From Setophaga petechia (taxonomy: Eukaryota; Chordata; Aves; Passeriformes; Parulidae), in the NCBI GenBank assembly GCA_024362935.1, contig JANCRA010000014.1:11463258-11527257 (forward strand): a stretch of 64,000 nucleotides of DNA, read 5' to 3'. Numbering within the stretch: position 1 is the stretch's first letter; every line of letters starts with the position of its first letter. Position numbers and translations under genes: made by a program. Of the stretch, positions 41,701-53,700 are shown piece by piece. The notes beneath the pieces were generated by a model. The model did no database searches. It saw nothing but the letters and a program-made list of their open reading frames with translations, and was not told where the DNA came from.

Positions 41701-44700
41701 AGCCTCTCTGGCCTGGGTTGGGGATCACGTCAGGATTCTGCAGGCTCACAGGGAAGTAACTGGCTAAGAACAAAGTTCCCAAAGAGAAAACACTCCAGGG
41801 TAGGGTGGTGGGGCATCTCCAGTAAGAATCTGAATAAAGAATTGTAAGATTTTGAGAGACAAGTCCTTAGTTTGGTGGTTGTGTGATTCTGACCTCGCTG
41901 TGAGCTCTGTGTGTTTCCCACCATGGAACACAGGGTTTTGGTGCAGACTCACAGCTGGGCATGCTGTCAGTGACTGGGTCCAGCAGAGGCCACAGCCCCA
42001 CCTTGCAGAGGCAGTGAGTCCTGGGACCTGCATGGGGTTGGTCTGGCAGGTTCCTGGGTGCAAGGCCCTGTCCCTGGCACCTTCCTGTTTGGAAGCACAT
42101 CCCTGGGTGGTGCTGCACTGCCTGGTGTCAGTGTGTGCCTGACCCCTGAGCGTGCTTCCACAGCAGAGATCTGCACTTGTGCTTTGCTGGTCTCACATTG
42201 CACCTCCCACCCCTTCAGTGCTGCAAGGAAAGCATTAATGACATTTGCAGTGCATGCCTTAAACAAGTGCTCAGTGCTGAAAATTGTTGCAGGAAACACC
42301 CCAGGTTTGGCACAAACCAAAAAGGGGCAAAATTTCAGGCCTGGGGTAGGCAGGAACAAAATTAATGCTTTGCATTTCCAGGTTCCATTATCTGTGCAGT
42401 ATATGCAGTAGATTATGCAGTATGTTATATAACAAGTCTATGTAAGTGCAAGAAGTAGCACCAAAAATGAGTGACTTGATTTTGAGAATACCTCTCTTGT
42501 ATGACCCCCATAGTAGCCCCCAGTGACCCCCAAATAAGTTGCTCAGTTTTAAGGAATACATCAGTGGGCCCTCAAGTTCTTCTCATGTTTTTTCTATGGT
42601 TTATGTGTGAGCAGAAGAGAGTAGAGGGACTGGATAGGCACACAGACCAAAAAATGGCATGTTCTTAATGTTTTTCATGGAATAAAATGTGTGTGAATCT
42701 CTTGTCACCAATCTATCTCTTAGATCCAGATGAAGACATATTTTTTTTTTATGTATTGACATGTACTGTTTCTTGTACACTTTTTTTGGGAATCAAATTA
42801 GATAACTTTACTTTTCTACAGAGAAATGAAGTGGAACAGGGGAGTTTTTTCACTGCCAGAGAAAAGAAGCTGCTGCTTGTAGGATCTCCTGATAACTGCA
42901 GTTTGACAGCTCTATTAGTGATGGTGGTGTGTGCGCAGGGGAGAGGAAGGACACTTCTTCAGTGGTGGCAGTACCAAGTGCAACTGTTTTGTATTCTATT
43001 AAGTAAGGATTTAATCTCTGACAGAGAAAAGCATCCTGTTAGTTTGATTTGTTTTGATTGGCAGTGAAGTCCAATCCTGTAAAAATTTAGATTAATGGAT
43101 TCTTTTATCTGTGCTTTACTTGTGGAGAAAAAGAATATTGAGGATTTCTTCTGGAGATATGCTGACATGACTAAAAGTAAAAGGAGTAATTTACAGTCAG
43201 GGACAACTGAGGATTTCACTCTTTACATTGCAGTGCATTTGCTTCAACTTAAATACATCCTTTAAAATATTGCATCAGCTTATGTTACATTGACAGTGAT
43301 GAATTCCTCAGGCAATAGAATATATAATAGTTTAAGTCAACTTCTGAAACCAGGGCACAGTGAACATAACCATAAATGTTGGATTTTGCTTAGTTATTCC
43401 TTAGTTATTTTGGTTGGCAGATTTCTCAATTCCCTTAAACTATCTCATGCAGTGTGGGGTGAGATCCCAGCCCCACATCCTGCTGTGGGCACTCCCATGG
43501 GGCCTTTTCATCAGTCCTCACTGACCAGAGTCTCACTGGAGGCATTGCATATTTAAATGATGGAAGGCTGTAGACATTGATTTTAATCAAGACTTCAGTA
43601 TTGCTCAAAAATGTTCTGAAAAGTAATTTCCTAGTTATATTTTTAAATGTCTTGTTGAATGTTCCCAGAGATTAAAATTATATCAGGGTAAGAATTCAGG
43701 ATAGAATTACTGTATGGAAATGATTCTTAAAATGCAGGGTAAGTAAGTGGAAATTAGGACATATCTCAGTGTAATGGCTGGATGCATTTATCTGTCAAAA
43801 TAAATACTAACTCTATTATAAGCTATACTAAGTACTGGATGCTTAATGAGTTGCTAACAGAAGAGCAAACTATCCTTTATTAATATAATTTTTTCACTTA
43901 GTACTACATGGTTCTTTGAAAAACACCTTTGATAAAACTGTATAAATTAAAGCATGGGAGTTGACACATTCCTTTATTTTTCTTTTCTTTTTTTAAAATC
44001 TTCTTACTCCATTGTTTGCTTTCCAGTATCTGTTGATGCATTGATATTTTCTATAGTTTTGAGAACTTGTTCTTTTACAAATCAATGTAAAATAAGCTGT
44101 ATATTTGTCATAGGCTGTGAGATGTGCCCTTTAGCAATAGGACTAAATATGAATTTCATGGCATGAGTGTCTAAAGTGATTAGAATTGTTGAGAGTAGGA
44201 CAGTTTGATGGACAGATATCTTTATGGTTCCTTTGATGAGGCCTTCTACGGACCAAGTGCTGAATGTCTTTATAATGTGCAACAGGGTGGTGACAGCTGT
44301 GTAAGAGATTTTGCCTGCACAGTCACCATACAGCTGTTTTGAGAAGGGGAAAACATTTTGGATTATATTTTGTTTTTTTAAATCCAGGTATATAATTAGA
44401 ATCATAGAAGGGTGAAAATTATTTGGGTTGGAAGGGACCTTAAAGATCATCTTGTTCCAACCCCCCTGCCATGGGCAGGAGACCTTCCACCAGAGCAGGT
44501 GCTCAGGGCCCCATCCTGCCTGGCCTTGGGCGACTCTGTGCATGGCTTCCTCACCCTGACAGCACAGAATTGCTCCCTAGCACCTTATCCAAACCCCCTT
44601 GCTCTCCATTTAGAGCCCTTCCCCCTGCCCTGTCACTGGAGAGCCCAGAGAGGGGCCCAGTGTTGCCCTCAATGAATGTCTCTGTACCTGAGGGGTTTGT

Positions 44701-47700
44701 AGCACTCACGTAGGATGACAACAGATTGATCTGAGGCAAAGCCATTTCAGCCTGCAGAGGAATGAGACAAGTTATTTCTCTTTTGGTTTGGTTCCACACA
44801 TGTCATTGTCTGATTATCATGCTGAGTAAAGCAGGGGTTGAGCTTTGCCTGACTTGTTTTAAGATCACCAGGTTTTGCCTAACTTCAGTCTAAGGCTGTA
44901 AAGCAGATCAGGTTCAATCAAAACTTGACACTGCCTGCTTGAGGAGTTCATGAATTTTTGTCAGAATTTATCTTATGTTTTTGCTTAATGTTACAAAAAT
45001 CTTGAATGCTTTTAATACTCGTGTATCACATTTACTTTGGGTAAAATTTATGTAGAAGAGCTTGTGATTTTCTCTAAAATCTCCCAGTATTCTCAGTGGG
45101 TTATTTTTGGGTATGTGAGCTTTCCAGTTTTCATATAGTAATGTAATTAGGATGGCATGTGGGTGCTTCAGTGCACTTGTATTTCCACATGTGCTTCTGA
45201 TGTAGGATGATTTTCATTGTTAAACATTTCTTTGATTAACATCTCAAGCACAATGAAATGCTACTGATCCCTTCAGTTTGGTATTGGCCTTTGGAAGTAT
45301 CACAGAAAAAATAAGAGTAAAAATATATGATGGAAATTTTGTTTGCTTGATTTTAGCTCCCTTCTTAGAAGACTTTGTTTGCTCAGGAACTATAGGAAAA
45401 TGCCATGGACTTTAATATTGCTATGAACTAGCCCCCCTGCCTTCTTTCCAAACCACTGTACACACATAAAAAATGGCTGATACTTCTTTGTCTGAAAGCT
45501 CTGGTATAGGAACCATAGGTAGTTCAGGACCACAGCACTGTACCACAAAGCAAAAAATGAAAACACTGTTCCTTTCTTTTTTTTAACATTGACCAGCCAT
45601 ATAAGTTAAACTGAAAGTGCAGAAAATACATTGTTTTTTGTTTTCATATGGACATATGAATAATAAGGGATTGGATATTATATGAAACATTTTCCTTCAT
45701 ATAATATGTCTTATCAGTTTAGTTCTAAATGGCCAGTTACAAAATACTGCTGCCATTCCTAGATTTTACTGAAGCTCTTAAGATTGAAAAAATAAAAGGC
45801 TAAAGAAATCAGGAGAAGATGTAGAAAAGAAAAACTGAAATTAAGTAAGTGGATGCAGAAAACCCACACAAGCATCAAATAGTATCAGAAAAAGGGACAG
45901 TTAAGAATTCATGGGCTTGTGTATAAAATTAGATTCTGGGTCAGTGCAAGTCAAGAGAATTTAGTCTCAATAAAATCATAGATGCAACCGAAATGACAAG
46001 ACTTGGAGTAAATGGTTTGTAACCCTTGTCATCACATTTTGTTGCCTGAGTGTAAAGGCCAGAAAGGCCTGCATTGTGTAGCAATAAAGGGAGAACAAAA
46101 GCAAGGCTTTCAGGGGTAGAACACCTCCAAGAAAGTACTGGCTGCACAATAATGAAGAAAGTTAGTTTTTCTGAGAGAAGGTTATTCTGATCCTCTTCAG
46201 CTTTGCTGGAGAAAACCAGCAGAGTTTTTTTCTTCATGCAATAAAGTAATGTCTGTAAAATGATTGGAGTAATGGGCAGAGTGGTATCGTTTCACAAAAG
46301 ACTTTGAATGACTTCCAGATGCCACTGCCAATACAAGTCACAATCAAAATGACCCTGTAGTTAACAGCAGTAAATTTTCACAGAAAGGTGCCCTGAAGCA
46401 AATGGGTATTTCAGCCAATAAGTCTGATGTTTTGATCTTTCTGTATCAAGTGCTCCACTTTTGGCACACACACTCATCTCTAAGGAACTTCAGTCCTTTA
46501 CTGAAAATATTAAAAGCATTTAAGAAGTAGGAAAAGCAGTGTGGTGTGGTGTGGATGATGAGCCAAGCAGTGGCTGGGGAAGCAAGGGGAAAATGAGGGT
46601 GAGCCCTGGGGCACAGGATCTGGATCATGAGCTTGTGAGGTTAACTTGAACTGTACTGGACCCAGCTGCTCGTGCATTTTTATGCTAAAGAAGGACTTGT
46701 TTCTACTGTGTAGGCTTCATTGGAAAGAGACACAACTGTCAAATTCAGAATTAATATGATTTAGGGTATAGGGAGTCAGTGAGCTGCAGCATTTGTGTAT
46801 AAAGATCCATGAGGCAGGGTGTGCATCTCTAACACATGTTGCTTCTTTGTATGGCCCTGTCCCAGCCAAGGAAAGGTTTCCAGGAGCACAGAACCACTGC
46901 CTCTGTTGAGGGCAAAGTTATAAAAAGTAAGGGAAAGTCATTTGGGCTAAACTTTCACCTCCATGCTGACACAGATTTTTCAAAACTGGTTTTTACTTAT
47001 CCATACTTAATAAGAGAGCACCAGGAAGGTCAGACTCTGTTGTGGAAGTCCAGTGAGCTCCCACAATTCACAATTGCTGTTTTGTTCTGTGTCATTTCAT
47101 TAAGGATCATTGCACCTGCTGCTAATTGCAATGTGGCTTATTAATAATGAAAGAGTTTTCAAAATCTAATTTATTTCTCATGTTTCTGGCTGTTCAAACA
47201 ATGACTGTAGATTAATCAGGTTGCTGAATCAATTTGTGAGCTATTTATTCTCTTATTAACTTTTTAAAAAATCTTCTTTTCTGTTTACATGTTCCATCAT
47301 TGTGTATTGATCTGTGTGTGGTCCAAAAAAAATAGTTTTCATAGGTAGATTGCAGCTGAATTTACCTTCAGGGTCTTGCTTCTCTTTATTTACAAATGTG
47401 GTAAATGTTGTGCAGATGTAGGAGACACAGTTTGTGCCCTCAAGAAACAGTAGAAACCAAACCATGCAAGTGCTTGTGTTTCTGAGATGTGGAGTACAAG
47501 AAAAATAAAGTTGGTGATTTGTACATGGATTTTGTACAAATTTTGGTACTTCCACATGTTTGATTGTTGGATTAAAGATAAAAATGTACAGTTTTATGTG
47601 CTACTTGCCAACAGGGCTCTTTAGGAGTGTTTAGGATTACTGGACTGGTTCTCCAGACTGCTGCAGTGAATGCACTCCAGACTGGCAGGGCAGTGTTCTG

Positions 47701-50700
47701 TGTTTAGAACAGATTTAAAATCCCACCCAGACAGGACTGGTTTGTATCCACTGCTGTTACTGGAATGGCCAAGAATAATTGAAACTCAGTAAAGGAAGAT
47801 GCTTTTCTCTCTCTATATATAGATCCCCTCATCCCACCCCAATTTTTTTACTTTCTGACAACAGTTTGTGTCTCCTCATTTGCAATGTTTCCCTGAATCC
47901 TCAGTCATCCTGTTTCCCTATTGTTTATGTGCGTATTTCTCACTACATCAAGAGAAGAAATGTTTAAAAACAGAAAAATGTAATTTTTAGTCAAAGAACA
48001 AAATAAGCAGCCCCCTTTGGGGGAAAACTGAAGTCTGGGGCAATTATAGTAAATGTTGCTGCACTTAATTTCTTAGAAATACATTTAATTCATTAAAAAG
48101 GAAGGAAGCAAGTTGCATGTTGATAGTGTTCCTTTTTTAAGCCTGTGAGAATAACTTCACCTGCTACTGCTGTATGGTAAGTGCTAATATCTAACCAACA
48201 TTTCCATCTCTTTTAGGATCAGAGTCACAGCCAGGTTTCCCAGTACCGCCAGGACCACTCTCTGATTATGAGATCCATTGTGCACATGACTGATGCTGCT
48301 CACTCGGGAATCATGGCTCCGTCCCAGCTCACCACCATTAACCAGTCTCAGCTGAGCGCGCAGCTGGGGCTGAATTTAGGAGGCACTAATTTGCCACACA
48401 CCTCTCCCTCCCCTCCTGCAAGTAAATCAGCCACTCCTTCCCCATCTAGCTCTATCAATGAAGAAGATGCAGATGAATCGAGCAGAGTAAGTTATTCCAT
48501 GTGCTGCAAGCCTCACACATCCACACGCTGGATTTTCATGGATGCGGCAGTATCAGCTCAGCTGCCATGGGGTCACTTAAAACACAAATGTTACAGTGAA
48601 GTGGAATATGATTAATTTGCTGATTACCTTCTTTATTTAAGAAGTTTCCATACTACCCTCATAATAATGAATCTAAGAATATATATATATATGTATCTCT
48701 TTTGGTCTAATTTGACTCAGGTTCTTAGATCTCTTGAACCTCTTCAGGCATCAGTCTTGGACAGTTTACTCATTTTGGTATTCTCTGGAGTCATGTAAAA
48801 CATGGATGTGTTTAGAGAGAAGTAAAATAATCTTTCTTGTAACTGAAAGTGTACTTAACTTATATCTCCCTTTAAATAAATCTCTTATAAAAGGAAAAAA
48901 ATATTGACCAAATGAAGAACAAATGTTCTTGTAGCAGTATATGTAAAAGCCTAATTTGAGACTGTTCCATGAAAGGTTTTCTCATTGAGTTGATGGAAGT
49001 TATACATATGGAAAGCTCATTGTACAGGATCCTCAAAATATCAAAGCAAATCACTCTCAGAGAGATATGTGACATACTACATATCATATTTAGAGCCACT
49101 TGATCCCCTTGTTGCAATAATCTGTGCATAGCTCAACAAGAGAGGGTCCAGGGCACGAGCACACAGAGGGAGCAGAGCTGCTGGATCCCCATCCCAGAGG
49201 GAGGAGAGGGGCTCTCAGTGCCTGCCAGAGCACAGAGCTCCCCCATGGGCACCTGCCCTGCCCTGGGGGATTCCAGCCAGTGCTCTGCAAGTGGGCACAC
49301 ACTGCCCAGTTGCTGCTGCTACTTTTTGCCTCAAGGGTGGGATTTTTAACCCCTGGCCCATGTCTAAGTTGCCAGCCTAGGCCTGGGAACTGGAAAATGC
49401 CTCCAAGCTTTTGTCTTTTGAGTCTCAACTGCTGAGATTGGATCTTAAAGGAAAAACATAGATGGCCTCTTCAAAATATGCTATGAGCTAAATATTAATA
49501 TTTTTTAATACAAATTAGCATTGGGGTGTCCTTTTTTAGGTCAGACTTGTAAGATGTGACTCTCAGAGCCATGCTTAGAATGAGTAGTAACTACTCATGC
49601 ATTTAGTTCCAGGAGATCCAATGAGATTATGCGAGACTAAACACTCTTTGCTAGAGAGAAGGGCCTGCACAACAGGACTCTCCCAAGTGTTGCCCACATA
49701 ACAGCTTTATCCAAATAATATTACCACTGACTGTAAATAACTGTTTTGCAATTTATCTGACTTACTTAACGCATTTATTAACTGTTCTTGTTCTCACTGT
49801 TTCTTAGGCTACTGGAGAAAAAAGAGCTGCCCCAGATTCTGGCAAGAAGCCCAAGACCCCAAAGAAGAAGAAAAAGAAAGACCCCAATGAGCCACAAAAG
49901 CCGGTGTCAGCATATGCCCTTTTCTTCAGGGACACACAAGCTGCAATTAAAGGACAGAACCCGAATGCTACATTTGGAGATGTTTCAAAAATAGTGGCAT
50001 CGATGTGGGACAGTTTAGGAGAAGAACAGAAGCAGGTAAATTGATGCAGGCTTGTCTCACAAGAAGTAATATAGTAATCCTTGTACAAAAATCCTCGTAC
50101 CTCTTCTCTGAGTGGACCACGCTACTTGCTGATGTAGAACTCTACCTCTGTAGAGCTCAACTGAGTTTTGAACTTGCTGAAGACCTGGCATCTATTTTTT
50201 TTTCTTTGTGAGAGCTGACAGGTAGTGTTAAATGACTGTATTTGTCTTTAAATTTTAAAGGGCAGTTTGTAAAAGAGCTCAGGTTAGAATGTCCTAGAGT
50301 CCTCTTAAAACCATCTTTTGATGATTCCTATTTCAAAGCCCTTGTTTCCTATTAATAAGTTAGAAAAGAGGAAGGTACAGCATATTTACCATTTCCTTTG
50401 ATCTGCCTTATGAATTTGTTACAAAGCGTGTTGATTTCTAACCTTTGAAGCCAATTCTGAGTCTCATTACAATGTTGTGTGGGAAATGCTATCTCCAGCT
50501 CCAACTGGGTACAGAGTGATGAGTCCTGTACTTCCTTGAGGGTTATTCTTCTTCCTATACACATGGAACTGCTGCACATGGATTAAAGGGGGTTAAAAAT
50601 ACCCTTTGTTTGTTCTCATTAACAGTTTGTATGGGAGGACAGATTCCCACATAGGCCACCTTTTGGCAAGAGATGAATGGTACTTTTTTCTGAAATACAT

Positions 50701-53700
50701 TTAGAAACTTTTAGTCTGATCTAACAGATGATAATGAACATGATTTAAAGGTGAACTTTAAATTTAATAATGATTAAAAATACAGATTTAGTATTTTTTG
50801 CCTAACAGTTCTTGTTTAACTCAATAGGATTCTCTTATGCTGGCTTTGGGGCAAGTCCAAGCTCTTTGATCCACATTTTTTAAAGGTGTACAGATTTTCT
50901 TATATGTGGTTCAAATATTTGTTTTGAAAAAAATGCAGAGGTGTATTCTACTATTCTAGCCTACTGCTGATACATTTTGGCATTTGTAATACCCAATTTT
51001 CTAATATCCCTGCTACTTGGAATCAGTAAAATACTGTTTTCTGGAGAAGGAAAGCATGCATAGGTAGTCTTGGCAATCAGTTTGCTGCTCAGACTGATGT
51101 CAAATAGCAGCATTTTGTTATTCCTGATAATAAACATAAACTGTACTGCAAGTCCAGCAAGTAGCCCTGAAAGCCTGCAACTACCTGCAAGAATATTTAG
51201 GACTTTCAAGGAAGAAAAAGCACATCTAACAGTAGAGTGTTATCAGGGGTTTTGGTCTATGTCTTTTGTTTCTGTGTAAGTGATTTTGAGAGCATTCTGG
51301 CAAAAAAAAATCTTAATAGCTGAATTTGGTGAAATTGTGGTCTCTTTTAATAGGTATACAAAAGAAAAACTGAAGCTGCCAAAAAAGAATACCTAAAGGC
51401 TCTTGCTGCCTACAGAGCAAGCCTTGTTTCTAAGGTAAGCCTAATATGACTTTGATGTAATGCAAGTGAGCTTTTACTAATGATATTGGAATATGTGGGG
51501 CAAGGGGGGATGTTATGCACAACAGAAGTAGAATCATGGCATTTCTGTAATACAGCTCTACAAGATGTTGTGCTGCTGCTTGAACCCTGCTTAGTCTCTG
51601 CAAAAATAATTTCATCTCTCTCCTGGCATACTAATGATTACCAGAAACCATCTTTGTAATTGTACATCTTCCTTGAGCTGTGGAGGCAAAGTAATGCACT
51701 TCACCACAAAAATAAAATTCAGTCATGAAAAATATACTGACCTTTTGACATTAATATTTGCAAGCTGTTTGCAGAGGTTTGTTTTTCCTCAAGTGCTGCT
51801 TCTCAAAGGACAGGCTTGCTTTGCATGGAATTGGAGAGCAGTTGTTGTGTGACAAAGCTTAAGTATTTTTGCAGGTGAGGGGAAAAAAATGTGTGGTGGC
51901 TCTGAATTTGGAGAGTACTAAAAAATGGACTAGCTGGCAGTGAGCCACAAGGAGTATTTTAGTGGATCCTGAGTTAAAATAAAACCTGTGAAGAAAAAAA
52001 AGCTCTGCTGTCTTACTTGAGAATTTACCTTTCTAGATAGCAGCACTATACAGGTTGCAGTTCTGTTGCATCTGAATATCATAAATGGAAATGTGCTTAT
52101 AGACATCCAAAATATGGGTAAAACATTGGGTGATGATGTCTCAAATCCTGAGAATATTTATTTGAGTGTACAACTGCAGAATATTAGTAAATCATATGGA
52201 AAGTTGCTGTGTATTTTAATTATTGATTAAAAATACAACATCAGAAATTATACATGTGTTTTTGAAAGCTGGAAGATTTCTTTTTCTTATGTTAAGAAGC
52301 TGTGTTTTTCTGTGTCCTCTGGGACTTAAATAATATTCTAAAAGCCTTTAGTATCACAATGCTAAGATCAAGATCAGCAGGAATTCTAAATGCCTTTGAG
52401 AGATATTATTTTGTGAATCTTAAGTTCCCTTTTCAAAATGATCAGGAATCATTTTTTTTTCCCCAAATCCATGGGACCAGGACTACCACGTAACTTCTGG
52501 ATAGATTGCAGATGGAAATGACACTCAAAGTCATTGTATCTCATCTCCTCTAAATTAAGACATCCTTGCTGTAGCTTTTTCACATGAGATGATGGCTCAG
52601 GGTAGGGATGGGTAGAGACTTGTGCAGCACAAGTTGTTACATTCTCAGGTAAATGTCTAAGGAGGGTCAGTTAATTGCTCATTGGTTGGTAACTCATGGA
52701 GTCTGTGTGCTGCTGCCTCCCAAAGAGCAGGGTTTTTTAAAAACATGTAAATATATTGGGCCAGTTCTAGCTCTTTCAGCGACAAAATGTGTGTGACATC
52801 TGTGACTTTCTGGTGTTGATCAAGGGCACGAGTTAGTTTTGGTCCAAGTAAGACTGGGAGATACCCTATAGGGAGGCAGATAAAGAGGTGATGCAATGTA
52901 TTGCTGATCAGTGGTTGTTTTCAGACTGCAGATTGATCTTTTCTGATAGAAAACAAAAGATGGCAAAGGTCTCTGAGTAGCTGTTACTTTTATTACCATG
53001 TAAACAGTAACAATGTTTTTTTTCTGTTGAAAAGACAATTAATTTCTCTTCCAAACACAGGCTGCTGCAGAATCTGCTGAGGCCCAGACAATTCGTTCTG
53101 TTCAGCAAACACTGGCATCCACAAATTTGTCTTCCTCCCTCATTCTGAATAGTTCTCTTTCTCAGCACGCCACGGTGTCGGCATCTCCCCAAACTCTTCA
53201 ACAGCCCCTTTCCAGAGCCATTGCTCCAAAACCCTTGACCATGAGACTGCCAATGAATCAGATTGTAGCTTCTGTCACCATTGCCCCCAACATGCCAACA
53301 AACATTGCAGCTCCGTTGATAAGCTCCATGGGCTCAAACATGGTGGCAACGCCGTCTTCGTCTCAGCTCAGCCCCTCCATGCAAAGCCAGCAGCACCAGA
53401 TGCAGCAGCTCCAGCAGCAACAGATGCAGCAGATGCAGCAGCAGCAGCTACATCAGCATCAAATGCATCAGCAAATACAACAGCAAATGCAGCAGCAGCA
53501 TTTTCAGCACCACATGCAGCAACATTTGCAGCAGCAGCAGCAGCAACAGCAGCATCTCCAGCAGCAGATGAATCAACAGCAGATGCAACAGCAACTGCAG
53601 CACATACAGCTTCAGCAAATGCAGCAGCAGCAAATGCAGCATATGCAGCACCAGTCCCAGCCTTCTCCTCAGCAGCATTCCCCAGGAGCCCCGCAGATCA

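Larger units (their letters stand above)
33916..48216 (+). other. TOX3: TOX3 intron 3 (14,301 bp)
   Basis: A phase-0 intron bounded by gtaggt and ctcttttag. It holds a 23-base T tract (38163-38185), a GC-richer patch at about 41600-42350 with overlapping ORFs on both strands but no recognisable product, and a truncated CR1 at about 44398-44690 in reverse orientation. The rest is AT-rich non-coding sequence. Confidence 0.9.

Noticed and set aside
44412..44799. ORFs of 80-87 codons on both strands
   Set aside because: They lie mostly within the truncated CR1 3' region, which does not encode the reverse transcriptase in these frames.
49788..49994. Forward 68-codon ORF over TOX3 exon 5
   Set aside because: It is in a different frame from the HMG-box coding frame and its arginine-rich content is a shadow of the lysine codons.
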